From an uncultured Eubacteriales bacterium (GTDB lineage Bacteria > Bacillota > Clostridia > Oscillospirales > Oscillospiraceae): a DNA stretch of 8,795 bases. The stretch spans positions 1-8,795 of the forward strand of contig USPI01000049.1 of the NCBI GenBank assembly GCA_900556535.1. The letters are read 5' to 3'. Numbering within the stretch: position 1 is the first letter of the stretch; each line of letters starts with the position of its first letter. Below the pieces are notes generated by a model. It was not told the origin of the DNA. It saw only the letters and a program-made list of their open reading frames with translations, and did no database searches. A program made the position numbers and the translations under genes. This document shows positions 1 to 6,135 of the stretch, piece after piece.

Positions 1-104
1 TGTTCGTTGTTTATTTCTGGAACCTCGATCAGAAGCTCCTCGGCTGGGCATACAAGCAGGTTAACACTATGTTCGACAGAAAGCCTGTCGACATCAAGTT
101 CTGA
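1..104 (+). CDS. C-terminal end of an unidentified protein (partial, 5' end outside window)
   Basis: Reading from base 3, 33 sense codons run without interruption to a TGA at 102-104. The codons (AAG, GAC, CTC, AAC, GTC) match those of the other genes here, and a terminator follows, so I take this as the real end of a plus-strand gene. The peptide is aromatic-rich at its left end (FVVYFWNLDQ) and ends in a charged tail (MFDRKPVDIKF). That could be the end of a membrane or membrane-associated protein, but I do not recognise the family and assign no function. It converges with ridA on the opposite strand. A longer open frame beginning at base 7 in another phase overlaps ridA antisense and is not credible. 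Confidence 0.55.
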   Translation, partial: FVVYFWNLDQKLLGWAYKQVNTMFDRKPVDIKF

Positions 105-110
105 TTTCTT

Positions 111-149
111 AAAAAAGTACCGGCATATCGCTTTGCAATGTGCCGGTAC
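111..149 (-). terminator. Second intrinsic terminator behind ridA
   Basis: Arms 117-127 and 139-149 (GTACCGGC paired with GCCGGTAC plus three weaker bases) enclose an 11-base loop. On the minus strand the stem is followed by TTTTTT (complement of 111-116), the layout of a rho-independent terminator. It lies 4 bases beyond the first terminator and would catch readthrough from ilvA-ridA. One near-loop pair is C-A on the minus strand but a U-G wobble on the plus strand. On the plus strand no U-run follows, so there it would only be an RNA hairpin. Confidence 0.6.
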
Positions 150-152
150 GAT

Positions 153-191
153 AAAAAACTGCGAAGAGCATTTGCTCCTCGCAGTTTTTTT
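153..191. terminator. Bidirectional intrinsic terminator between the partial plus-strand gene and ridA
   Basis: Arms 159-169 and 174-184 (CTGCGAAGAGC and GCTCCTCGCAG) enclose a four-base loop, with six A's before and seven T's after. Both RNA strands therefore carry a stem plus U-run. On the minus strand all eleven pairs form (one G-U), whereas the plus strand has one A-C mismatch, so it is better tuned to stop ridA transcripts. It begins 17 bases after the ridA stop codon and lies 48 bases after the stop of the plus-strand gene. Confidence 0.85.
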
Positions 192-207
192 ATGCATATT
201 TTCGAAA

Positions 208-579
208 TTAAAGCTCTGCAATGACCTCGCACTCTACGAGCAGATCCTTGGGCAGACGAGCAACCTCTACGCAGCTTCTTGCGGGGTAGGGCTCAGTGAA
301 GTACTGACCGTAGATGCTGTTGACGAGAGCAAAATCGTCCATATTCTTGATGAAAACGGTGGTCTTTACGACCTTGGATATATCACTGCCGGCAGCCTTG
401 AGCAGCTCGCAGAGGTTTTTGAACACCTGATGTGCCTGAGCCTCGACGCCCTCGGGTGCAACGCCGGTTGCGGGATCGACGCCAATCTGACCGGAGGTGT
501 AAACGAGGTTACCTACGATCTGCGCCTGAGAATAGGGGCCGAGCGCTGCTGGTGCTTTATCGGTTGATACGGTTATCAT
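208..579 (-). CDS. ridA: RidA family 2-iminobutanoate/2-iminopropanoate deaminase
   Basis: A 123-residue protein of the usual RidA/YjgF/TdcF length. The family forms trimers in the cytosol and hydrolyses the reactive enamine/imine products of PLP enzymes (2-aminoacrylate, 2-aminocrotonate) to 2-oxo acids and ammonia. Visible family features are GPYSQA at residues 14-19, the YTSGQIG strand at 27-33, and the C-terminal signature PARSCVEVARLPKD at 99-112. Arg101 matches the catalytic arginine known as Arg105 in enteric RidA, and Glu116 the conserved acid. The start is ATG at 577-579, with GGAGGA (complement of 587-592) seven bases upstream; a TTG further upstream is not supported. Only 16 bases separate it from the ilvA stop codon, so the two are co-transcribed. 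Two terminators follow. The context strongly supports clean-up of IlvA intermediates. Confidence 0.95.
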   Translation of the reverse strand: MITVSTDKAPAALGPYSQAQIVGNLVYTSGQIGVDPATGVAPEGVEAQAHQVFKNLCELLKAAGSDISKVVKTTVFIKNMDDFALVNSIYGQYFTEPYPARSCVEVARLPKDLLVECEVIAEL

Positions 580-595
580 ATTTATTTCCTCCAAT

Positions 596-1807
596 TTAGT
601 AGTTGATTCTTATCTCGAAGCCTTTGCTTTTAAGCGAATTTATGAGCCTCTCGCCGTGCTCCTTGCCGCCGACCTCGCAGGCAACGTGAACATCCGTCTG
701 GTTCGGGTCAAGCGCCGCGCTGAGTCTGTCATGCTCGACGGTGAGAATGTTTGCACCCTGTTCGGCGATGTTGTTGAGTAGCTTGACGAGGTTGCCGGGC
801 TTATCAAGAAGCGTCGCGGTGAAGCGCAGATTTCTGTGGCGCGCGGTAAGCCCCTGCTTGATGATGCACTGGATAAATCCGACGTCGATGTTGCCGCCGG
901 AGAGCAGGCACACGACCTTTTTACCCTTGACATCGACCTTGCCCTTGAGAACTGCTGCAACTGAGGTCGCGCCGCTCGGTTCGACGATCTGCTTGCAGCG
1001 CTCCATGAGCAGCAGTATTGCCTCGGAGATCTCATTGTCGCTGACGGTGACGACGTCGTCCGCGTAGCGGTTAATGAGCTCGACAGTCATGTCGCCGGGG
1101 GCTTTTACGGCTATGCCGTCGGCGATGGTGGAAACGGAGTCGGTAGCTATGTATTTCTTCTCTCTGAACGAGCGTGCAATTGCGTCCGCGCCCTCGGCCT
1201 GAACGCCGATGACCTCGACGCGGGGGTTGACCTGCTTTATTGCGGCCGCAACGCCGGCGAGAAGACCGCCGCCGCCCGCGGGAACAACGACCATATCGAC
1301 CGTGGGCAGGTCGCAGAGTATTTCTAATCCGAGAGTGCCCTGACCAGCCATGACCTCAAGGTCGTTATACGGATGCAGGAAGGTCGCCCCCTCAGCCTCG
1401 CAGACCTGGCAGGCGCGCGCGTAAGCATCGTCATAGCAGTCACCGTGCAGAATGACGTTAGCGCCGTAGCCCTGCGTCGCCTGGACCTTTGCGATAGAGG
1501 CGCTTGCAGGCATAACGATGGTCGCGGGGATACCGAACTTGTGAGCTGCGTATGCCACACCCTGAGCGTGGTTGCCCGCAGAAGACGCCACAACGCTTGT
1601 GACACCGCCGCGCTCGACGAGAGCGGCAATCTTGTTGCTTGCGCCGCGGATCTTAAACGAGCCGGTTTTCTGACGGTTTTCGCACTTGAGATATACCTCG
1701 CCGCCCGTCATTTCGGAGAAAGTGGAGGACATATCAAGCTCCGTGTGGTGCAAAATAGGCTTGAGCCGCTCGGCAGCGCACTCAATGTCTTTTAACAGCA
1801 ATTCCAT
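596..1807 (-). CDS. ilvA: Threonine ammonia-lyase (threonine dehydratase), medium form with C-terminal ACT domain
   Basis: A 403-residue PLP enzyme converting L-threonine to 2-oxobutyrate and ammonia, either to feed isoleucine synthesis or for threonine fermentation. The fold-type II PLP domain spans about residues 1-320. The Schiff-base lysine is Lys52 in TGSFKIRG (48-55), the substrate loop is SSAGNH (75-80), the tetraglycine phosphate-binding loop is at 178-181, and the SGGN motif lies near 310. Residues about 329-403 form one ACT-like regulatory domain (DKPGNLVKLLNNIAEQGANI), as in the single-ACT medium-form family, not the long two-domain enteric IlvA. The start is ATG at 1805-1807 behind GAGGTGA; the longer frame from a TTG at 1864 lacks a ribosome binding site. 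It is first in an operon with ridA. No attenuator or T-box fits in the very short leader. A serine dehydratase side activity is possible. Biosynthetic and catabolic roles cannot be separated here. Confidence 0.93.
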   Translation of the reverse strand: MELLLKDIECAAERLKPILHHTELDMSSTFSEMTGGEVYLKCENRQKTGSFKIRGASNKIAALVERGGVTSVVASSAGNHAQGVAYAAHKFGIPATIVMPASASIAKVQATQGYGANVILHGDCYDDAYARACQVCEAEGATFLHPYNDLEVMAGQGTLGLEILCDLPTVDMVVVPAGGGGLLAGVAAAIKQVNPRVEVIGVQAEGADAIARSFREKKYIATDSVSTIADGIAVKAPGDMTVELINRYADDVVTVSDNEISEAILLLMERCKQIVEPSGATSVAAVLKGKVDVKGKKVVCLLSGGNIDVGFIQCIIKQGLTARHRNLRFTATLLDKPGNLVKLLNNIAEQGANILTVEHDRLSAALDPNQTDVHVACEVGGKEHGERLINSLKSKGFEIRINY

Positions 1808-1835
1808 TATTTCACCTCTGTCAGTTGATAGATAA

Positions 1836-1864
1836 ATTTTACTGCATTCAGAGCGAATATACAA
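1836..1864 (-). promoter_or_regulatory. Putative sigma-A promoter of ilvA-ridA
   Basis: On the minus strand TTGTAT (complement of 1859-1864) and TAAAAT (complement of 1836-1841) are separated by exactly 17 bases. The -10 box matches consensus at five of six positions; the -35 box is weak (three of six). Transcription would begin near 1828, giving a leader of about 20 bases before the ATG and leaving no room for a riboswitch or attenuator. Confidence 0.5.
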
Positions 1865-1946
1865 GCGATTTGCCGAAAAATTGTCTCTGCACTATTAACA
1901 AAAATTCAATATGTCCTCGCCGTGCATACAAATGAGCGTATTCCGT

Positions 1947-2132
1947 TCAGCCGAGCGCGGTTAGTGAGTCAACAAAGCTCTTCATTTCCTTGCGGCTTTG
2001 TATGCCCTTGCTTTTTTCGATGATTTTCTGCTGCTGCTGCGCGTTTAGCGCGGAAAAATAGAGAAATGCGTCCGTGTTTTGCATGAGCGCCATGCCGAGA
2101 CCGAGCGGCAGGTCGCTGCCGTTTGCTTTCAT
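1947..2132 (-). CDS. Conserved-looking small protein, 61 residues, function unknown
   Basis: The frame has an ATG at 2130-2132 with GAGGTGA (complement of 2137-2143) five bases upstream and codon use like its neighbours, so it is probably translated. The protein is soluble-looking, with no signal peptide or membrane segment. An N-terminal DLPLGLGMALMQN stretch (residues 7-19) leads into DAFLYFSAL (21-29), a QQQQ-containing predicted helix, and a basic KSKGIQSRKEMKSF segment (40-53) ending in SLTALG. From memory, this pattern (LP-x-G-x-AL, x-YF-xx-L, IxSKxEMxxFV) recurs in short uncharacterised Clostridia proteins. It loosely resembles the C-terminal helical part of YdeI/OmdA-type proteins; I could not verify either point. 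It lies between the ilvA promoter region and the terminator of the lipoprotein gene. I see no terminator of its own, so transcripts may run into ilvA-ridA. Confidence 0.75.
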   Translation of the reverse strand: MKANGSDLPLGLGMALMQNTDAFLYFSALNAQQQQKIIEKSKGIQSRKEMKSFVDSLTALG

Positions 2133-2158
2133 AATATCACCTCGGTAATATCTTCGGC

Positions 2159-2186
2159 ACTATATACAAAAAATATACGGTGCGAA
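2159..2186 (-). promoter_or_regulatory. Possible promoter of the 61-residue protein, overlapping the upstream terminator
   Basis: On the minus strand TTCGCA (complement of 2181-2186, four of six matches) and TATAGT (complement of 2159-2164, five of six) are 16 bases apart. The implied start near 2152 gives a leader of about 20 bases, like the ilvA and lipoprotein promoters here. The -35 box falls in the loop and 3' arm of the terminator hairpin, so this is tentative; low-level readthrough is the alternative. Confidence 0.35.
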
Positions 2187-2199
2187 AGCACCGTATATT
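2166..2199 (-). terminator. Intrinsic terminator of the lipoprotein gene
   Basis: A perfect 12-base-pair stem (AATATACGGTGC at 2172-2183 with its complement at 2188-2199) closes a four-base loop (GAAA on plus, TTTC on minus). On the minus strand it runs into TTTTTT (complement of 2168-2173). It begins 16 bases after the TAA of the lipoprotein gene. On the plus strand no U-run follows. Confidence 0.9.
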
Positions 2200-2214
2200 C
2201 AGGTCATATTCAGT

Positions 2215-4329
2215 TTAGCTTTGGTAGGGCAGGGAGGAGAAGTAGCTCGTGTCGGGCTGACCGCCTATCTTCCAGCCGCTGCCGTCGTTCGTGATCGAGA
2301 TTGAGCCGGTGAAGCCGCCGTCGGTTACGAAGTTAATGACGCTGCTGCCGTCGGTCGAGGTAAAGCGCAGCGAGGTGCCGACCTTGAGAAGGCTGCCGTT
2401 AGCGAGCGTGATGCTCTTTGTGGTCGTGACAAAGGTCGTGTTGTTATCGAACACAAGATCGCCGGAATTCTTTGTGAAGCTCATGTCCGAGAGCGAGTAG
2501 ATGCTGCGGACGTTATAAGTGCCGAGAATATTGACCACGGTGTTGAGAACGAGCGAGGAGCTTTCAAAGTCGTTTACATGACCGTAAGCAAAGCCCTGTC
2601 CGTCAAATGACGCTGCCTGAAGTGGCTGCGCAGCCTCGGGCGAATAGAACAGCGCACAGGTTATCGCGTCGCCGTTGGCGTCCGTACCGTCAACGTAAAT
2701 TTCGCGGCTGCCGTCGCCGTTAATATCAAAAAGGCGAATACTGTTAACGCTTTTAACTGCGGTCGTGACCTCGGAGCTGCTCTTGTTGGAGCTGACGCTG
2801 ATGACGCACAAGCCCTCCGCATTCTCGGCGGCGCTTATGCTTTCGTCGATGCCGTCGCCGTTGAGGTCGCCCGTGTAGGGCAGGCGCTCGGTTATGATCG
2901 TTCCGACTGCACCGTTGGGGTTTGTGACCTTGAGACCGCCCGCGTCGTCAAGCGACAGAAAGCGAACCTCCTTCGTTCCGTCTGCAAGCGAGAACAGGAC
3001 GGCAATGCTCGGCGTCGTGCCCTGAAGCTCGGTGTTCAAGGCAAGCGCAGCACCGTCGGACATATCACTGCATCCGAGTATCTGGCGCGTGACGTTGAAA
3101 TTATCGTCGGATACGTAGTCAATATAATATGCGCTCAGGTCAAATATCGTGCCGCTTGCGCTTATGAGCATGGACTTTATGTCCGTTGCCGCAGCTTCGG
3201 CAAGTATCGTAAGATCGCTGTCGTTAGTATCGGAGGCAAACGTGATGCTCACATCGCCCTCGCCGCCCTCGTGCTGCACGGGGATAAAGCGGCTGTCAAT
3301 GACGTCCTTTAATTCATCGTAGCCGACCGTAAACTCATAAAAACCGTTTTCGACGGCGGCAAGCTCGCCGGGGTTTGCGATGATGACCATACCCTCGGCG
3401 CTCAGATACCAGTGCCCGTCGGCTACGAGCGAGCGCAGGGCAGAGGAGTAGCCCTCGTTGAAGAACACATCCTTGTACTCATCGCCGTTAAAGGAAACGA
3501 GTATATTCTCTGCGACTGCGTTGATTATCTTCTCCGCGCTGTCGCCGAGGTCTGCGAGCTTGAGCTCCGCGCCGGTCTGCGAGTCAAAGCTGTGACCGCT
3601 TATGGTGAGCGTGTTCGTTGTACCGAGAGAGACTCTGTCAACGACGCGCAGCGAAACGGCTTCGCTGTCTGCGCGCTCGGCTCTTACCGTGCGATCCATC
3701 GAAAATGCGGACAGCCCCTCAGCGGTGCCGTCGCCAATATTTTTGACATACTGCTCGCGGTTTGCCGTATAGCTTTCACCGGTGAATCTTTCGGTCATGG
3801 CGGTGATGGCGGTGTTCATCGCCTCGGCAGCCTCGACCCTTGAGGGCATCGTGACCTTCGGCAGCATATACGTCACGCCGTCCTCTGCGGAGGCGCTTTC
3901 CATCTCAACAACGACGTCGCCGCCGCAGCTTCCAGCGTTTGCGTTAATGATCTTGTGATCGGCGGTCACGGTGATGTCAACGCGCGCGTGATTGGAAAAA
4001 TCGTCAACGAAGGATTTCACCGAAATTACGTTGAGCTCCTTGTCGTAAATGCAGATGCTGTATTCAATTTCGGCCTTTTCGGTACTGTCGGCTTTTTTGC
4101 CGGCAAAGTCGAAATGTATCTCTGTTCCGGGGGCGATCGCCGCCTTGTCCGCCGCTTCAAACGAATCCGACCCCACATCGGTGCCGCATGAAACGGTGTA
4201 TACGTCGTCTGCCTCCATTTTAATATATACGCCGCAGCTTCTCTCGGTGTCCTTGTTATCCTTTTTGCCGCAGGCGCACAGCGATATGACCATCAGCAGT
4301 ACCAGTGCGACAGCCGTAAATCTTCGCAT
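2215..4329 (-). CDS. Secreted lipoprotein with DUF4163/DUF3298-like region and Ca-loop (FG-GAP/VCBS-like) repeats
   Basis: A 704-residue protein with a lipoprotein signal: MRR, a hydrophobic core at residues 4-17, and lipobox LCAC ending at Cys20, followed by the charged linker GKKDNKD. It should be anchored outside the membrane. Residues about 25-145 are of unknown fold. Residues about 150-345 resemble the DUF4163-DUF3298 pair seen in RsiV/PdaC-type extracellular proteins: a TGAELKLADL segment near 250, then WYLSAEGMVIIANPGELA near 306 and FTVGYDELKD. Two loops with EF-hand/FG-GAP calcium-binding spacing follow, DLNGDGIDE near 488 and DINGDGSRE near 534. The C-terminus is a predicted beta-rich segment ending in SYFSSLPYQS. 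The start ATG has AAGGAG (complement of 4338-4343) eight bases upstream. The gene has its own promoter and terminator, so it is monocistronic. The substrate or role is unknown; domain names are from motif memory. Confidence 0.85.
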   Translation of the reverse strand: MRRFTAVALVLLMVISLCACGKKDNKDTERSCGVYIKMEADDVYTVSCGTDVGSDSFEAADKAAIAPGTEIHFDFAGKKADSTEKAEIEYSICIYDKELNVISVKSFVDDFSNHARVDITVTADHKIINANAGSCGGDVVVEMESASAEDGVTYMLPKVTMPSRVEAAEAMNTAITAMTERFTGESYTANREQYVKNIGDGTAEGLSAFSMDRTVRAERADSEAVSLRVVDRVSLGTTNTLTISGHSFDSQTGAELKLADLGDSAEKIINAVAENILVSFNGDEYKDVFFNEGYSSALRSLVADGHWYLSAEGMVIIANPGELAAVENGFYEFTVGYDELKDVIDSRFIPVQHEGGEGDVSITFASDTNDSDLTILAEAAATDIKSMLISASGTIFDLSAYYIDYVSDDNFNVTRQILGCSDMSDGAALALNTELQGTTPSIAVLFSLADGTKEVRFLSLDDAGGLKVTNPNGAVGTIITERLPYTGDLNGDGIDESISAAENAEGLCVISVSSNKSSSEVTTAVKSVNSIRLFDINGDGSREIYVDGTDANGDAITCALFYSPEAAQPLQAASFDGQGFAYGHVNDFESSSLVLNTVVNILGTYNVRSIYSLSDMSFTKNSGDLVFDNNTTFVTTTKSITLANGSLLKVGTSLRFTSTDGSSVINFVTDGGFTGSISITNDGSGWKIGGQPDTSYFSSLPYQS

Positions 4330-4355
4330 AATATCAACTCCTTACACAGAAAGAA

Positions 4356-4384
4356 ATTATACCATGCAGACGAGAAAAAATCCA
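4356..4384 (-). promoter_or_regulatory. Extended -10 promoter of the lipoprotein gene
   Basis: The minus strand carries TGG-TATAAT (TATAAT is the complement of 4356-4361), a perfect -10 box with the TGn extension. A weak -35 (TGGATT, complement of 4379-4384) lies 17 bases upstream. Transcription would begin near 4349, about 20 bases before the ATG. It is placed just beyond the hydrogenase terminator, so the lipoprotein gene is an independent unit. Confidence 0.75.
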
Positions 4385-4412
4385 GCATACAAGCGAATGT
4401 TTATAAAAACGT

Positions 4413-4441
4413 AAAAAATCCCCTATCCGAAGATAGGGGAT
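4413..4441 (-). terminator. Intrinsic terminator of the hydrogenase operon (cUUCGg loop)
   Basis: A perfect ten-base-pair stem (arms 4418-4427 and 4432-4441, ATCCCCTATC with its complement) is closed on the minus strand by C-UUCG-G, the very stable tetraloop. It is followed by TTTTTT (complement of 4413-4418). It begins 13 bases after the hydA stop codon. The plus strand lacks a following U-run and would have a CGAA loop. Confidence 0.92.
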
Positions 4442-4454
4442 AATGCTTTGAGCC

Positions 4455-6131
4455 TTATTTGTGGTGGTCGGGATAATGAACGTGGAGCAGATCGTGAGCT
4501 CTGCCGCGCAGCAGACCGTAAACGACCTCCAGCGCGGGGTTCTGCTCGGACGAACGCAGCTCGCAGTCCTCGTCGGCAACGAACAGACCCTCGTTGCGAA
4601 CGTGCTTCTGCGCACGGCAGGCAGCAGGCTGACCGCCGCCGCCGATGCAGCCGCCGGGGCAGGCCATGACCTCGACAAAGTGGAAGAATTCCTCTCCGCT
4701 TTCAATCTTCTCAATGAGCTTGTCGGCATTGCCCAGACCGCTCACGACCGCGATCTTGAGCGTGAGCTCGCCCGCGGTGACCTCGAATGCCTTGATGCCC
4801 TCGAGACCGCGCACACCGCATTCCGCGATGGACGCTATCTGCTCGGTTGTGGATGCGCCGATAACGTGGCGGATGACTGCCTCGGTAACGCCGCCGGTGA
4901 CGCCGAAGATGACGCCCGCGCCGGTGTAGTCGGCAAAGGGGCTGTCGGGCTCGGTGTCGGGAAGCTCTGCAAAGTCGATGCCCGCCTCATATATCATTTT
5001 TGCAAGCTCCTGCGTGGTGAGCACGAGGTCAATAAGACGCTCGCCGTCCTTGACGAGCTCGCATCGCGCAGCCTCGGCCTTTTTCGCGGTGCAGGGCATT
5101 ATTGCGACGGAGTACAGATCCTCATCGCCGTACTGCTGACGCAGGATGGCGCCGAACATCTCCATAGGCGAGCCGCAGGTGGAGACCTGAGGCATAAGAC
5201 CCGGGTGCATATTCTCAACGTGCTTTATCCAGCCGGGGCAGCAGGAGGTGAACATCGGGAGCTTATCGCCGTTTTTGAGCTTCTCAAGGAACTCTGCCGA
5301 TTCCTCCATGATGGTGAGGTCGGCGGTCAGGGAGGTGTCAAAAACATAGTCAACGCCGAGCATTTTCAGCGCCGTGACTATCTTGCCCATGACAGGCTGC
5401 GAGGCGGGGATTCCGAATTCCTCCCCGATGCCGACGCGCACTGCGGGCGCGACCTGCACCGCGACCTTCTTGGTCGAATCGAATATTGCCTGCCAAAGCT
5501 CGGAGACCTGATTTTTGATTACGAGCGCTCCGGTGGGGCACACGGCGGCACACTGACCGCAGCTTACGCACTTGGTGTCGGCGAGCTTGTTGTCAAAGCC
5601 GCAGGAGATATAGGTCTCGATACCGCGCTCTGCAAAATCGACGGCGTGGATATTCTGCACCTCGTCGCACATTCTTACGCACTTGCCGCAGAGAATGCAC
5701 TTGGACGGGTCGCGCACGATGGCGGGGGAGGAGTCGTCGATGGGCAGCTTGCAGTAATCGTTGGGGAAGCGGATATTGGTAACGTTGTAGCGCCGCGCAT
5801 AGGTCTGAAGCTTGCATTTGCCGGACTTTTCGCAGGTGGTACACTCGGCTCTGTGACCGGCAAGCAGCAGCTCAAGTATCATCTGGCGGTGCTTTCTGAG
5901 TCTTGCGGTGTTGGTCTTGATGACCATGCCGTCCTTGGGTATCATCGAGCACGCAGCCTCAACCGCGCCGCGCTCATTCTCGACGACGCACAGGCGGCAG
6001 CCGCCGTATATCGACAGGCTCTCGCAGTAGCAGAGGTTGGGGATGTCGATATGATTTGCCTGAGCGACCTCAAGCACATTTCTGGCGTTTTCAAATTCAC
6101 AGCTGATGCCGTCAATGATCATATGCTTCAT
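4455..6131 (-). CDS. hydA: [FeFe] hydrogenase catalytic subunit HydA (group A3-like, NAD-linked, multimeric)
   Basis: A 558-residue protein that reversibly makes H2 at the H-cluster. The N-terminus is a [2Fe-2S] ferredoxin domain (Cys34, 45, 48, 61). It is followed by a His-Cys [4Fe-4S] site (His93, Cys97, 100, 106) and two [4Fe-4S] motifs (Cys145/148/151/155 and 188/191/194/198). The H-cluster domain has all three signatures: TSCCPGW (295-301), MPCTAKKAE (345-353) and EVMACPGGC (to 495). The cluster ligands are Cys298, 347, 491 and 495; Cys297 is the proton-relay cysteine and Lys350 the cyanide-contacting lysine. The small-subunit-like tail ends LLHVHYPDHHK. It lacks the C-terminal extra [2Fe-2S] extension that I recall in the longer Thermotoga HydA. 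The usual KSPQQ motif reads GSPME (320-324). Start ATG at 6129-6131 with AGGAGG (6141-6146) nine bases upstream, inside hydB; four bases follow the hydB stop. Last gene of the operon. Confidence 0.95.
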   Translation of the reverse strand: MKHMIIDGISCEFENARNVLEVAQANHIDIPNLCYCESLSIYGGCRLCVVENERGAVEAACSMIPKDGMVIKTNTARLRKHRQMILELLLAGHRAECTTCEKSGKCKLQTYARRYNVTNIRFPNDYCKLPIDDSSPAIVRDPSKCILCGKCVRMCDEVQNIHAVDFAERGIETYISCGFDNKLADTKCVSCGQCAAVCPTGALVIKNQVSELWQAIFDSTKKVAVQVAPAVRVGIGEEFGIPASQPVMGKIVTALKMLGVDYVFDTSLTADLTIMEESAEFLEKLKNGDKLPMFTSCCPGWIKHVENMHPGLMPQVSTCGSPMEMFGAILRQQYGDEDLYSVAIMPCTAKKAEAARCELVKDGERLIDLVLTTQELAKMIYEAGIDFAELPDTEPDSPFADYTGAGVIFGVTGGVTEAVIRHVIGASTTEQIASIAECGVRGLEGIKAFEVTAGELTLKIAVVSGLGNADKLIEKIESGEEFFHFVEVMACPGGCIGGGGQPAACRAQKHVRNEGLFVADEDCELRSSEQNPALEVVYGLLRGRAHDLLHVHYPDHHK

Positions 6132-6135
6132 ATCA

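Noticed and set aside
7..567. A 186-codon plus-strand frame at the left edge
   Set aside because: It runs through two terminators and antisense through ridA. The frame ending at 104 has better codon use.
1865..1946. The gap between the 61-residue gene and the ilvA promoter, examined for a terminator or riboswitch
   Set aside because: No stable hairpin with a U-run and no recognisable leader structure could be found.
2028..2042. A CTG/CAG trinucleotide run considered as a microsatellite
   Set aside because: It is only about four units and encodes the QQQQ stretch of the small protein in frame.
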